A stretch of DNA of 64,000 bases from Allobosea sp. (GTDB lineage: Bacteria > Pseudomonadota > Alphaproteobacteria > Rhizobiales > Beijerinckiaceae), in NCBI RefSeq assembly GCF_017308015.1, contig NZ_JAFKFW010000005.1:186001-250000 (forward strand). Reading direction: 5' to 3'. The position numbers and the translations under genes were made by a program. Under the pieces are notes generated by a model that made no database searches, was not told the DNA's origin, and worked only from the letters and a program-made list of their open reading frames with translations. Positions 1-8,034 of this stretch are shown piece by piece (position 1 is the stretch's first letter; each line of letters begins with the position of its first letter).

Positions 1-560
1 TCGACGACCTGTTCTTCGACCGACCCTATTACGTGACGCCGAGCACGCCGATCGCGACCGAGGCCTTCATCCTGATCCGCGACGTCATGGCGAGCCGCAA
101 GACAGCAGCCCTGGCGCGGACCGTGATCTTCCGGCGGATGCGCTCGATTCTGATACGGCCGCATGAAACCGGCTTGATCGCGACGACGCTCAATTTCGAC
201 TACGAGGTCCGCCCGGCGGAAAGCGCCTTCGACGACATCCCGAAGCTAAAGATCGAAGGCGAGATGTTGGAACTCGCCGAGCACATCATCCGCACCAAAG
301 CTGGCCGCTTCGACCCCGAGGCTTTCCACGACCGCTACGAGACTGCGCTGGCAGAACTGGTCAAGGCGAAGATCGAAGGACGCAAGATCAAGCCGGTGAA
401 GCGGCCGGAGCCGGCGAAGGTGGTCAATCTTCTCGATGCTCTCAGACAGAGCGCCAAGAGCGGTCAAGGCGATGGCAAATCGGCTGACAAACCCGCCAAG
501 AAGCGAAAATCCGCCCGCAAGACGGCCGCGAAGACCGAACCACAGCGCAAGGCGAGCTGA
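1..560 (+). CDS. ku: Ku DNA end-binding protein, 5'-truncated by window edge
   Basis: C-terminal part of a prokaryotic Ku, the homodimeric ring that binds double-strand breaks and recruits LigD for non-homologous end joining. The reading frame is open from base 3 with no start, so the gene begins upstream. The visible part contains the core stretch with PYYVTPS, the arm-like region LIRPHETGLIATTLNFDYEV and the helical segment ending the Ku core. It closes with a short Lys/Ala-rich tail (KPAKKRKSARKTAAK), typical of Ku proteins with DNA-binding extensions. Its stop codon abuts the stop of a second, convergent Ku gene with no spacer. The family call is firm. The pairing with the downstream LigD is inferred from position. 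Confidence 0.9.
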   Translation, partial: DDLFFDRPYYVTPSTPIATEAFILIRDVMASRKTAALARTVIFRRMRSILIRPHETGLIATTLNFDYEVRPAESAFDDIPKLKIEGEMLELAEHIIRTKAGRFDPEAFHDRYETALAELVKAKIEGRKIKPVKRPEPAKVVNLLDALRQSAKSGQGDGKSADKPAKKRKSARKTAAKTEPQRKAS

Positions 561-1346
561 TCACTTCCGCGGTTCGAGGCTGCGCTTGAGCGCATCCATG
601 ATGCTGATGACATTGCCCTCGCTGGCGGCAGGCTTGGTTTTCCGGGCCGGCTTGCGGCCTTTCTGCTTGGCCTTGATGAGATCGAGCAGTTCGTCCTGGA
701 CAGGGTCCTGCGCAAGCTCCGGCGACCAGTCCTTCGTGCGCGAGGTGATCAGCTTCTCCATGAGCGCGCGCATGTCGGGCTCGGACTTCGCCTTCCTGAT
801 ATCAGCGAAATAATCCTTCTCGTCGCGGACCTCGTCGCCATAGCGCAAGGTCCATAACACAATGCCCCTGTCGCGCGGCTCCAACAGGACGGCACGCTCG
901 CGCCGGTAGAGGACCACGCGAGAGATGCCGACCGTCCTGGTCGCCTTCATCGCCTCGCGAATAACGGAGAAGGCCTCGTCGCCGATCTTGCCGTCCGGCA
1001 CGAGGTAATGCGGCGTGTCGTACCAGATCCAGCCGACGGAGGAGCGCGGCGCGAACAGCTCGATATCGATTGTGCGCGTGCTCTCCAGCGCGACGGCGTC
1101 GAGCTCGTCATCCTCGAGCATGACGTAGTCGTCATCCCCCTTGGGATAGCCCTTGACCTCGTCGGAATCGGCGACCGGCTTCCCGGTGACGGCGTCGACG
1201 AAGCGGCTTTGGATGCGGTGCCCTGTCTTGCGGTTGAGCGTGTGAAAGCGGACCTTCTCGCTTTCGGAGCGCGCCGGCGTCATCGCGACGGGGCAAGTCA
1301 CGAGCGAGAGTTTGAGATAGCCTTTCCAGAATGTTCGCTGCGCCAT
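561..1346 (-). CDS. ku: Ku DNA end-binding protein (second copy)
   Basis: A complete Ku protein of 261 residues. The start was set at 1346 (MAQRTFWKGYLKLSL, the usual Ku N-terminus) because GGAG lies just upstream; a 22-residue extension in frame is unlikely. The N-terminal strand region, the central GWIWYDTPHYLVPDGK segment and a basic C-terminal tail (KQKGRKPARKTKP) are visible. It lies downstream of ligD in the same direction. Its own GGAAC-N16-CGTT element sits 25-49 bp upstream, which suggests stress-sigma control. It is convergent with and abuts the other Ku gene. Two Ku paralogs are common in rhizobia-related bacteria, where they may form homo- or heterodimers; which applies here cannot be read from the sequence. 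Confidence 0.93.
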   Translation of the reverse strand: MAQRTFWKGYLKLSLVTCPVAMTPARSESEKVRFHTLNRKTGHRIQSRFVDAVTGKPVADSDEVKGYPKGDDDYVMLEDDELDAVALESTRTIDIELFAPRSSVGWIWYDTPHYLVPDGKIGDEAFSVIREAMKATRTVGISRVVLYRRERAVLLEPRDRGIVLWTLRYGDEVRDEKDYFADIRKAKSEPDMRALMEKLITSRTKDWSPELAQDPVQDELLDLIKAKQKGRKPARKTKPAASEGNVISIMDALKRSLEPRK

Positions 1347-1370
1347 GGAAGCCTCTCCAATCGGACGCGA

Positions 1371-1395
1371 AACGCATCGACGGCCGATCCGTTCC
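1371..1395 (-). promoter_or_regulatory. EcfG-type promoter for ku
   Basis: On the minus strand this reads GGAAC, 16 bases, then CGTT, an exact match to the alphaproteobacterial EcfG consensus. It lies in the 66-base gap between ligD and ku and would start transcription about 18 bases before the ku start codon. Regulation by EcfG is inferred from the match. Confidence 0.7.
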
Positions 1396-1412
1396 GATGC
1401 TGCGGAGGTCAA

Positions 1413-4034
1413 TCAGGAACGGCCGAGCTTCCTGATCGCATGGGCTAGAGGCCGCTCGGCCTCGTCATAATCCGCCCAGGCCTTGCTTGCCGCCAGCAGC
1501 TTCGGAACGGTGCGGATGGTGTAGCGGGCGGGATCGAGACCTGCCTTCACCTGCGGCCAGGTCAGCGGCATCGAGGCATGCGCGCCGGGTCTCGCGCGGG
1601 GCGACACGGGTGCGACCGCCGTCGCCATACGGTCGTTGCGGAGATAATCGAGGAAGATGCGCCCTTGGCGCAGGCGCTTGGCCATGTTGACGACATAAAG
1701 CTCGGGCTCGGCGGCAGCGATCTCCGCGCAGACGCGGCGCGCGAAATCCTTGGCTGCCGGCCAGTCCGGGCCGCCCCGGCGGGGTTTTTCCAGCGGCGTC
1801 ACGACATGCAGCCCCTTGCCGCCGGTGGTCTTGCAGAAACTGACGAGGCCGAGAGCATCGAGCCGCTCCTTCATCGTCCTGGCCGCCGCGATCACGGCGT
1901 CGAAAGGAACGCCCGGGCCCGGATCGAGGTCGAAGACCAACCGCCCCGGAACCTCCGGCTCACCCGGCCGGCAATTCCAGGGATGTAGCTCGATCCCGCC
2001 GATCTGTGCGGTTGCGATCAGCGCCTCGATCCGGTCGATCTGGAGATAGGATTTCCTGTCGCCGGAAATCTTCACCAGCTCGAACAGGCTGGAAGTGCCG
2101 AAGCCGGCATGGCGCTGGAAGAAGACCTCGCCCTCGATCCCGTCGGGTGCCCGCAATAGCGAACAGGGCCGGCCCTGGATATGCGGCAGCAGCCAGGGCC
2201 CGACCGCTTCGAAATAGCGGGCGAGGTCGAGCTTCGTGACAGGCTTGCCATCCTCGGCATCGGGCCAGAGCGGCTTGTCGGGCTTGGACAGCGGCACGCC
2301 GAGCACATCGACCCGACCGCCACGTCCCGGCGCGGGCTTGGGCGGTTCTGTTTTCTCCGGTGGCGCCGGCAAATCGGTCTCGACCTCCGCCGCCGGCTTG
2401 TCCTCCCGCAAGCCTTTGAAGGCGGCCTGCCGAACCATGCCGTCGCCGGTCCAGCCCGCGAATTCGATCTCGGCGACGAGGACGGGCTCGACCCAATGCA
2501 CCCCCGGAGCTCGCCGGGGCGCGCCCTTGCCGGTGAAGGGGGAGGTCTTGGCCTCGCGTTCTTTCAGGTGCGGCAGCAGCTTCTCGACCGCGGCCGCGCC
2601 ATAGCCCGTACCGACCCGGCCGATATAGATGAAATGCGGACCGCGATGGACGCCGACGAGCAGTGAGCGAAACTTGCCCGCCGTGGTCGCCCAGCCACCG
2701 ATGACGACCTCGTGGCCCGCACGGCATTTCGCCTTGGTCCAGCTATCATTGCGGCCGGAAACATAGGGCGCATCGCCGCGCTTCGAGACGATGCCCTCCA
2801 GCGACAGGCGGCAAGCGGATTTCAGAACGGCGTCGCCGCCGGTCTCGAAATGCTCGACATAGCGCAGCGTGGCGCCATCGGCCGCGTCGTCCAGCAGCGC
2901 CTCCAGCCTTTGCTTGCGGGCCAGCAGCGGCTGCTCGCGCCAATCCTCTCCATCGAGGACCAGCAGGTCGAAGGCGAAGAAGACGAGGTTTTCGGTTTGC
3001 TCCTCGGATAAGGCCGCCTGCAGCGCGGCGAAATCGGGCGCGCCATGGTCGTCGAGCGCGACGATCTCGCCATCGATGACGCAGTCCGGCAGGCCCTTGA
3101 ACGCCTTGGCCACGGCCCCGAACCTCTTCGTCCAGTCGAGCCCCTTGCGCGTCTTCAATGTGACCTTGCCGGCAGCAACACGCGCCTGGATGCGATAGCC
3201 GTCGAATTTGATCTCATGGACCCAGCCGCTGCCCGCCGGCGGCCGCTCGACGCTCCGGCAGAGCTGCGGCGGAATGAATCCGGGCAGATCGGCGGTAGCG
3301 GCGCGGCTTGCTTTCGAGGGACGGCCTGTCGCCCTGGCCGGTTTCGGTCTTTCCGCGCGTGCCTCTGCCGCCATGCCCTGCTTGCTGTCCCAGACGGCAT
3401 CGGCATCGACGGCCTGCGCAGCCATCAGAAAAGGCCTGGGCGAGCGTCCTCGCCCGGCCGCGATCGCCTTCATCGTCCGGCCCGAGGCGACCGAGGCGTC
3501 GGCTTTCAGGACCGCATCGCCATCGGAATCGACCGCGTGATCGTCGCGATGCTTGATCAGGAGCCAGTTGGTGCGCTTGCCGCCGTCGCGGTCATGCTTC
3601 ATGCGCACCAGTACGAAGCTACCCTGCAGCCGCTTGCCATCTAGCGTGAACTTGAGGTCGCCCTTTTCGAGCTGGCGCTGCGGGCTGAGCTTGCCCTCCG
3701 GCTCCCAGTAGCCGCGGTCCCAGAGCTGAACGGTTCCGCCGCCATATTGGCCTCTCGGGATCGTGCCCTCGAAATCGCCATAGGCGAGCGGGTGATCCTC
3801 GACCTCGACCGCGAGGCGCTTGTCGCCGGGATCTAGCGACGGCCCCTTGGTCACGGCCCAGGACTTGAAGACGCCATCCAGCTCCAGCCGAAGGTCGTAA
3901 TGGAGCCGCGTCGCATCGTGCTTCTGGATGACGAAGCGCAGGCGGTTTGAAGGAGCCACCGCGATCGCGTCGCTCGGTTCCTTCGTCTTCTCGAAATCGC
4001 GTTTGGCGCGATAGGCTTGCAGCTTGCCGGCCAA
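1413..4034 (-). CDS. ligD: DNA ligase D (phosphoesterase-ligase-polymerase)
   Basis: The multifunctional end-joining ligase, 873 residues. The domain order is the common PE-LIG-POL. An N-terminal 3'-phosphoesterase (about 30-160) has [13 protein letters not shown] with His45 and Asp47. The central ATP-dependent ligase (about 250-530) has the nucleotidyl motif EIKFDGYR with Lys276, then DGEIVALD and EGIVSKR. The C-terminal primase-polymerase (about 580-860) has the metal-binding VFDLDPG and the TGGKGLHVV segment. It processes and seals broken ends held by Ku. It follows an SDR gene by 27 bases and precedes ku, so it is probably the end of a stress operon starting near 5.9 kb. All three catalytic signatures look intact. 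Confidence 0.97.
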   Translation of the reverse strand: MAGKLQAYRAKRDFEKTKEPSDAIAVAPSNRLRFVIQKHDATRLHYDLRLELDGVFKSWAVTKGPSLDPGDKRLAVEVEDHPLAYGDFEGTIPRGQYGGGTVQLWDRGYWEPEGKLSPQRQLEKGDLKFTLDGKRLQGSFVLVRMKHDRDGGKRTNWLLIKHRDDHAVDSDGDAVLKADASVASGRTMKAIAAGRGRSPRPFLMAAQAVDADAVWDSKQGMAAEARAERPKPARATGRPSKASRAATADLPGFIPPQLCRSVERPPAGSGWVHEIKFDGYRIQARVAAGKVTLKTRKGLDWTKRFGAVAKAFKGLPDCVIDGEIVALDDHGAPDFAALQAALSEEQTENLVFFAFDLLVLDGEDWREQPLLARKQRLEALLDDAADGATLRYVEHFETGGDAVLKSACRLSLEGIVSKRGDAPYVSGRNDSWTKAKCRAGHEVVIGGWATTAGKFRSLLVGVHRGPHFIYIGRVGTGYGAAAVEKLLPHLKEREAKTSPFTGKGAPRRAPGVHWVEPVLVAEIEFAGWTGDGMVRQAAFKGLREDKPAAEVETDLPAPPEKTEPPKPAPGRGGRVDVLGVPLSKPDKPLWPDAEDGKPVTKLDLARYFEAVGPWLLPHIQGRPCSLLRAPDGIEGEVFFQRHAGFGTSSLFELVKISGDRKSYLQIDRIEALIATAQIGGIELHPWNCRPGEPEVPGRLVFDLDPGPGVPFDAVIAAARTMKERLDALGLVSFCKTTGGKGLHVVTPLEKPRRGGPDWPAAKDFARRVCAEIAAAEPELYVVNMAKRLRQGRIFLDYLRNDRMATAVAPVSPRARPGAHASMPLTWPQVKAGLDPARYTIRTVPKLLAASKAWADYDEAERPLAHAIRKLGRS

Positions 4035-4061
4035 GAATACGCCCTCGCCTGTCGGTTTGCC

Positions 4062-4919
4062 TCAGATGATCGGCCGGCCGCCGGTGACCGCGATGGTCGC
4101 GCCCGAGACATAGCTGGAGAGCGGATCGGCCAGCATGACATAGGCCGTCGCGAGTTCGGCCGGCTGGCCGGGACGCTGCATCGGCACCTGCTTGCCGAAC
4201 TGGCTGACGCTTTCCGGCGGCAGGGTCGACGGGATCAGCGGTGTCCAGATCGGTCCCGGCGCAACCGCATTGGCGCGGATATCCTTGTCGGCGAGCAATT
4301 GGGCGAGCCCGCCGGTGAAATTCTGGATGGCGCCCTTGGTCGCCGCATAGGCGAGCAGGCTGGGATTGGGCTTGTCCGCGTTCACCGAGGCCGTGTTGAT
4401 GATGCTGGAGCCCGGCTTCATATGGGGAACGGCGGCCTTGGTTAGGTAGAACATCGCGTGGATGTTCACCGCAAAGGTCAGTTGCCATTCCTCGTCCGAA
4501 ATCTCGTCGATCGTATCGAAGCTCGCCTGATGCGCGGCATTGTTGACGAGGATGTCGATGCAGCCGAACTCCTCGAGGGCCCGCTTGACGATGGCGCGGC
4601 AATGGGCGGGATGCTGGATGTCGCCGGGCATCAGCACCGCCTTCTGCCCGGCCTTCGTGATCCAGTCGGCCGTCTCGGCCGCGTCCTCGTCCTCGTTGAG
4701 ATACGAGACCAGGACATCCGCCCCCTCACGCGCGAAGGCGATGGCGACGGCCCGGCCGATGCCGCTGTCGCCGCCGGTGATGACGGCACGCCTGCCCTTG
4801 AGCCGCCCCGATCCGACATAGCTCGTCTCGCCATGGTCGGGCCGCGGCATCATCGCGTCTGTCTTGCCCGGCATCGGCTGTCGCTGTTCCGGGAACGGTG
4901 GCTCGAAACGCGCTGTCAT
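4062..4919 (-). CDS. SDR family oxidoreductase (YghA-like)
   Basis: Short-chain dehydrogenase of 285 residues with an N-terminal extension of about 40 residues, as in the YghA/general-stress group of SDRs. The nucleotide-binding motif GGDSGIGRAVA is near residue 50. NNAAH and the catalytic YAATKGA (Tyr-X3-Lys) follow, as does the APGPIWTPLI loop. Predicted to be a soluble NAD(P)-dependent dehydrogenase; the substrate cannot be assigned. It lies 48 bases downstream of a DUF3008 gene and 27 bases upstream of ligD in the same direction. Proteins of this type are often stress-induced, which fits the neighbours. Confidence 0.9.
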   Translation of the reverse strand: MTARFEPPFPEQRQPMPGKTDAMMPRPDHGETSYVGSGRLKGRRAVITGGDSGIGRAVAIAFAREGADVLVSYLNEDEDAAETADWITKAGQKAVLMPGDIQHPAHCRAIVKRALEEFGCIDILVNNAAHQASFDTIDEISDEEWQLTFAVNIHAMFYLTKAAVPHMKPGSSIINTASVNADKPNPSLLAYAATKGAIQNFTGGLAQLLADKDIRANAVAPGPIWTPLIPSTLPPESVSQFGKQVPMQRPGQPAELATAYVMLADPLSSYVSGATIAVTGGRPII

Positions 4920-4967
4920 GGCAACTCTCCTGCTTGCGGAAGCCGGTCGAGCCCCCGTCCGGTGGTA

Positions 4968-5156
4968 TCAGTGCTTGGAGGCGTGCTCCGGTTTGCCCTT
5001 GCGCTTGGTCGAAGCCATCTTCTCAAGCTCGGTCTCGCTCATCGACTTCTCCATCGATTTCGAGGCGCTCTTGAGCTCGCTCTTCTTCATGTCGCCGCGC
5101 TTGGCCGCCAATGCGGCGCCCGCGGCCTTCTGCTGTGCAGCTGATTTCGCAGGCAT
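4968..5156 (-). CDS. DUF3008 family small protein
   Basis: A 62-residue, very basic and Ala/Lys/Ser-rich protein of the DUF3008 type. It opens MPAKSAAQQKAAGAALAAKR and ends in a KRKGKPEHAS segment, both typical of the family. The start at 5156 is chosen because GGAGGA sits a few bases upstream; the longer frame beyond it is an artefact. Function is unknown. Length, charge and lack of a membrane segment suggest a small nucleic-acid-associated or intrinsically disordered stress protein, which is inference. It is 11 bases from the upstream VOC gene, so it is likely in the same operon. Confidence 0.85.
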   Translation of the reverse strand: MPAKSAAQQKAAGAALAAKRGDMKKSELKSASKSMEKSMSETELEKMASTKRKGKPEHASKH

Positions 5157-5167
5157 GGTATCCTCCT

Positions 5168-5545
5168 TCACTGGGACGATCGGGTGACGGCCTCGATCTT
5201 GTTGCCGTCGGGATCGAACACGAACGCCCCGAAATAGTGGGCGTCGTATTCGGGGCGAAGACCAGGCGCACCGGCATCGTGGCCACCATGGGCGAGAGCG
5301 ATGCGGTGGAACGTCTCGACGAGTTCGCGCCGACCAACCGCGAACGCGACATGCATGCCGTTGCCGCGCGTCGCCGGCCGGCCGTCGAGCGGCGTCTCCA
5401 CGCTGAACAGGATGCTCGCGACGCCGTAATCCGCCGAGTGCTCGTCGCTCTTCAGCAGCCGCAGGCCGATGCAGCCGAGGACACTGTCGTAGAAGGCACG
5501 AGCCCGCGCGATATCGCTGATGCCGACGGAGACGTGGTCGATCAT
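5168..5545 (-). CDS. VOC family (glyoxalase-like) protein
   Basis: A single-domain vicinal-oxygen-chelate protein of 125 residues made of two beta-alpha-beta-beta-beta halves. It starts MIDHVSVGISDIARARAFYD, the usual opening with an early His, and ends AFVFDPDGNKIEAV, the typical final strand with a Glu ligand. Such proteins dimerise and bind a metal or act as small-molecule isomerases, dioxygenases or resistance proteins; nothing visible fixes the substrate. Its first four bases overlap the end of the upstream GNAT gene (ATGA), so the two are probably translationally coupled. Confidence 0.9.
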   Translation of the reverse strand: MIDHVSVGISDIARARAFYDSVLGCIGLRLLKSDEHSADYGVASILFSVETPLDGRPATRGNGMHVAFAVGRRELVETFHRIALAHGGHDAGAPGLRPEYDAHYFGAFVFDPDGNKIEAVTRSSQ

Positions 5546-5856
5546 CGCCTCGCTCCCTCGCGGGCGGCGAGCACGTCATGGAATTCCGGGTGCCGATGCG
5601 CCCAGTCGGCGACGCAGCTGCAGGCGGGTACGAGGCGCTGCCCGCGCTCTCGCGCCAGGCGGAAGACCCCTTCGACGAGACGCTCGCCGATGCCCCGTCC
5701 GCGAAAGGTCGCGGGCACCTCGGTATGGGAGACGACGAGATAGTCGTCGAGCCTGCGATAGACGGCAAAGGCCTCGCCGCCCGGAAAGCTCATCACGAAA
5801 CGATTGGCGGCCGGATGATCGGCGATCGCCCAGTCCGGTTGGTCGAGCACCTGCAT
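5542..5856 (-). CDS. GNAT-type N-acetyltransferase (YjdJ-like)
   Basis: A compact 104-residue acetyltransferase. The start at 5856 is supported by AGGAG upstream; the longer open frame lacks such a site. The acetyl-CoA binding loop is seen as VPATFRGRGIGERLVEG near residues 50-65, followed by VPACSCVADWAHRHPEF. This is the pattern of the small YjdJ-like group of GNAT proteins, whose substrates are unknown. It is the first gene of a likely operon (GNAT-VOC-DUF3008-SDR-ligD), and an EcfG-like promoter lies about 37 bases upstream. Confidence 0.85.
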   Translation of the reverse strand: MQVLDQPDWAIADHPAANRFVMSFPGGEAFAVYRRLDDYLVVSHTEVPATFRGRGIGERLVEGVFRLARERGQRLVPACSCVADWAHRHPEFHDVLAAREGARR

Positions 5857-5892
5857 GGCCGCTCCTATCTCGATGGGGCTGATAGCGAGTCG

Positions 5893-5917
5893 AACACGCC
5901 GGCCGGCAGCAGGTTCC
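5893..5917 (-). promoter_or_regulatory. EcfG-like promoter for the GNAT-ligD operon
   Basis: On the minus strand: GGAAC, 16 bases, TGTT (one mismatch to CGTT). Predicted transcription would start near 5885, leaving a leader of about 30 bases before the GNAT start codon. If real, it would place ligD under general-stress control together with ku. Confidence 0.5.
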
Positions 5918-6016
5918 CGCTCGCCGGCTCGAATTGCGCGAGGTCGAGCAGCTCGCGCAGGCGAACTCGAAACGGCGATTGTGCGCGGCCGATGCCTGTT
6001 CCAAAAGTCTCGGCTC

Positions 6017-6205
6017 TCATTCGCCGACACCCGCCGCAGGCTTGTCGTCCGGCTTTACCCGCGGCTTGTCGGCGTCTCCGGTATCCTTCTCGGGATCGGG
6101 ATCAATTGAGACCTTCGTGGTGGCGTCCTTGCCCGGATCGCCTTGGATCGATTTGACGCGTTGCTGCTCTTCAGGGCTGAGCTTGTTGCCATCGCCGTCA
6201 CGCAT
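6017..6205 (-). CDS. Small hypothetical protein, hydrophilic
   Basis: A 62-residue hydrophilic protein, rich in Asp, Lys, Pro and Glu, with the segment MRDGDGNKLSPEEQQRVKSI at its start. No domain was recognised. The start at 6205 has GAGG about seven bases upstream, and an exact EcfG-type promoter lies 34-58 bases upstream; together these make a real gene more likely than the composition alone would. Likely an unstructured cytoplasmic stress-induced protein, by inference only. Confidence 0.6.
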   Translation of the reverse strand: MRDGDGNKLSPEEQQRVKSIQGDPGKDATTKVSIDPDPEKDTGDADKPRVKPDDKPAAGVGE

Positions 6206-6238
6206 GGGTGCCTCGCATCTGGATGCCCCCTGGAGGTG

Positions 6239-6263
6239 AACGGGCTTCCGCCCCAGCGGTTCC
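6239..6263 (-). promoter_or_regulatory. EcfG-type promoter (minus) for the 62-residue protein
   Basis: Exact GGAAC-N16-CGTT on the minus strand. It is the left member of a divergent promoter pair; the plus-strand partner begins at 6310. Confidence 0.65.
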
Positions 6264-6309
6264 GGTCTCACTCGCTGCTCGGCGCGATTTTCTCCGTTTG
6301 CTGCGGTTA

Positions 6310-6335
6310 GGAACCAATCCGCCCTGACCACGGTT
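6310..6335 (+). promoter_or_regulatory. EcfG-like promoter (plus) for the microprotein operon
   Basis: GGAAC, 17 bases, GGTT (one mismatch to CGTT). It lies about 35 bases before the GTG of the 24-residue membrane protein and diverges from the minus-strand element at 6239-6263. Confidence 0.5.
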
Positions 6336-6370
6336 TGCCTGTCACTTTCGCTCATCAACAGGAGGGGCTC

Positions 6371-6445
6371 GTGGACAGCATCATTTACCTCGTCGGTCTC
6401 GTGGTGGTCATCATGGCCATCCTGTCGTTCCTCGGTCTTCGATAG
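6371..6445 (+). CDS. 24-residue single-pass membrane microprotein
   Basis: A very short gene: GTG at 6371, stop TAG at 6443-6445. AGGAGG ends seven bases before the GTG, an ideal ribosome-binding site. The product is almost entirely hydrophobic (IIYLVGLVVVIMAILSFLGL) with a Asp near the N-terminus and one Arg at the C-terminus, so it should be a single transmembrane helix, possibly of the small stress-membrane-protein kind. It is nine bases upstream of a larger membrane protein and probably co-transcribed with it. The function is unknown. The ribosome site, composition and promoter together support a real gene. Confidence 0.75.
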   Translation: MDSIIYLVGLVVVIMAILSFLGLR

Positions 6446-6454
6446 GAATTCGCC

Positions 6455-7324
6455 ATGTCCATGTCTGGAACAGACGTCGTCGTCGCCCCGGTCACCGTGA
6501 ACAAGGAGAACCACTCCTATGTGCAATGGGGACCGATCATCGGCGGCGCGGTGATCGCGACCGCCATCTCCACCATCATGACGGTCTTCGGCTCGGCGAT
6601 CGGCCTGTCGATGGTCTCCGCCGATTTCGAGAAGAGTTCGAGCGCGACCGCCCTGGCGATTGCCGGCGCCCTCTGGGCGCTATGGGTCATGGTGTCCGCG
6701 ACGGTGGCGGGAGGCTATCTCGCGGGGCGCATGCGCCAGCCGAGCTTCGACGCCAACGGAGAGGAGCGCAAGGTGCGCGACGCAACGCACGGCCTGCTCG
6801 TCTGGGCAACCGGAGCGCTCCTGATCACCATCGTCGCGACATCCTCGCTCTTCAGCGCGGCAAAGACGGCGGCCAGCGGTGTCGCCAGCGCGAGCTCTGG
6901 GGTAGCCTCGCTGGTTTCCCAGAACATCGATCCAATGGCGATGGCGCTCGACAACATCATGCGCGCCAACGGCCAGCAGCCGCCGACCACCCAGGAACGC
7001 GAGGAAGCCTCCCGGATCTTCGTCAGCGCCCTCGCGAATGGCAGGATCGAACAGGGTGATCGGGACTATCTCGCCTCGCGTCTGGCCGCCCGCTCCGGGA
7101 TCAGCGAGCAGGATGCGCAGAAGCGGATCGACGACGCCTATGCGCGGATTTCGCAGGCCAAGGAGACCGCCAAGCAAGCGGCCGAGCGTGCCCGCAAGAC
7201 CGCGGTACTGACGGCGTTCCTGACGGCCGCAGCACTGCTCGTTGGCGCCGCGGCGGCCTCGTGGGCCGCCACATTGGGCGGGGAACATCGGGACGAGAAC
7301 CTCCGGGTCGAACCGACCCTCTGA
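6455..7324 (+). CDS. Conserved inner-membrane protein
   Basis: A 289-residue membrane protein. Predicted membrane segments lie near residues 27-50, 65-88, 115-135 and 250-272, with a soluble middle section (about 155-245) rich in charged and Ala residues that looks helical. GPIIGGAVIATAISTIMTVF opens the first segment. The type is common in Hyphomicrobiales but has no assigned function. It follows the 24-residue membrane protein by nine bases, and a strong hairpin terminator lies 26 bases after its stop, so the two form a compact transcription unit. Confidence 0.8.
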   Translation: MSMSGTDVVVAPVTVNKENHSYVQWGPIIGGAVIATAISTIMTVFGSAIGLSMVSADFEKSSSATALAIAGALWALWVMVSATVAGGYLAGRMRQPSFDANGEERKVRDATHGLLVWATGALLITIVATSSLFSAAKTAASGVASASSGVASLVSQNIDPMAMALDNIMRANGQQPPTTQEREEASRIFVSALANGRIEQGDRDYLASRLAARSGISEQDAQKRIDDAYARISQAKETAKQAAERARKTAVLTAFLTAAALLVGAAAASWAATLGGEHRDENLRVEPTL

Positions 7325-7350
7325 ACGGCTCCTCGATCAGGCAAGCCACC

Positions 7351-7380
7351 CTCGGCCCGCCGCGGCGGGCCGAGTCTTTT
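7351..7380 (+). terminator. Rho-independent terminator after the membrane-protein operon
   Basis: A perfect inverted repeat with arms CTCGGCCCGCCG/CGGCGGGCCGAG is followed by TCTTTT. It closes the operon starting at 6371. Confidence 0.85.
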
Positions 7381-7389
7381 CATCTCACC

Positions 7390-7415
7390 CGAACGGATCG
7401 CAGCGCGTCGGCGTT
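7390..7415 (+). promoter_or_regulatory. Possible EcfG-like promoter for the 58-residue protein
   Basis: CGAAC, 17 bases, CGTT: one mismatch in the -35 block. It is 31 bases before the ATG at 7447 and just after a terminator, the right place for a new promoter. Confidence 0.35.
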
Positions 7416-7446
7416 TCTCCAGCATCACGATCGGAAAGGACATGCG

Positions 7447-7623
7447 ATGAATGAGGAGCAACCCAAGAGAAAGGGCAGCACGAACGGCCCGACGGAACCC
7501 AATCAGCGGCCGCCCGAGCGACGCGAAGGCCCTGCGAAAGAGGCTGTGAAAGGACCGGCTGTGATTTCGGAGGGGAATGCCACACAGCGGGAGCGCGACG
7601 ATCGCCGGAAACGAGAAAGGTAA
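7447..7623 (+). CDS. Small hydrophilic hypothetical protein
   Basis: A 58-residue, highly charged protein (Glu, Arg, Lys, Pro, Asn-rich; MNEEQPKRKGSTNGPTEPNQ at the start and ERDDRRKRER at the end). It has no hydrophobic core, so it is probably disordered. AAGGA lies about nine bases before the ATG. It sits between a terminator and a convergent DUF2171 gene. No family was recognised; it resembles the short, disordered stress-associated proteins scattered through this window. Confidence 0.55.
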   Translation: MNEEQPKRKGSTNGPTEPNQRPPERREGPAKEAVKGPAVISEGNATQRERDDRRKRER

Positions 7624-7702
7624 GATCGAGGCCGGTCGGTAAGGCCGGCTTCGCGTAGCGGAGAGGGCCTCGACCTCCAGCGACATGATGATGGCGAGCG
7701 CG

Positions 7703-7940
7703 TTATTCCGCGGCTTCGGACCTGTGCTGCTTCGCTTCTGCCGCGGGAACCAGCAGCTTCGCCCGATTGCCCTCGATCGCGACGATCAGCCCGATATCGA
7801 GATAGTAGTGCGTGCCTCCGGATGACGGGTCTGACTTCTTGAGCTTGAGGAGCGTTCCGGACACCGCGTCGACCGTGCCGACATGCACGCCGTCCGAACC
7901 CACGATCTCACGACCTTCTCGAACCTGTTCGATGAATCAT
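7703..7940 (-). CDS. DUF2171 protein with out-of-frame start
   Basis: The body is a clear DUF2171 domain ([14 protein letters not shown], then [14 protein letters not shown]), a small beta-rich fold of unknown function often found in stress-related loci. The best initiation region, AAGGAG followed by ATG at 7940, is one base out of frame with the body: read from that ATG the frame closes after 10 codons, whereas the DUF2171 frame continues upstream as [15 protein letters not shown] and meets a TGA overlapping the ATG. A single extra base near 7931-7937 would explain this. Otherwise translation must start at the GTG at 7903, losing the usual first residues. Either a recent lesion or a consensus error. 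Confidence 0.7.
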
Positions 7941-8034
7941 GGCGATCTCCTTTGCTGGAATCGCAGCCCCTCCATCGCGGCTCTCCGAGCAATGACGGTC
8001 CGCTCCCTTCGAAACCGGCCCTTTGCCGCGTAGA

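Noticed and set aside
561-1412. Longer Ku start at 1412
   Set aside because: The extra 22 residues do not match Ku and the frame overlaps the EcfG-type promoter; GGAG supports 1346.
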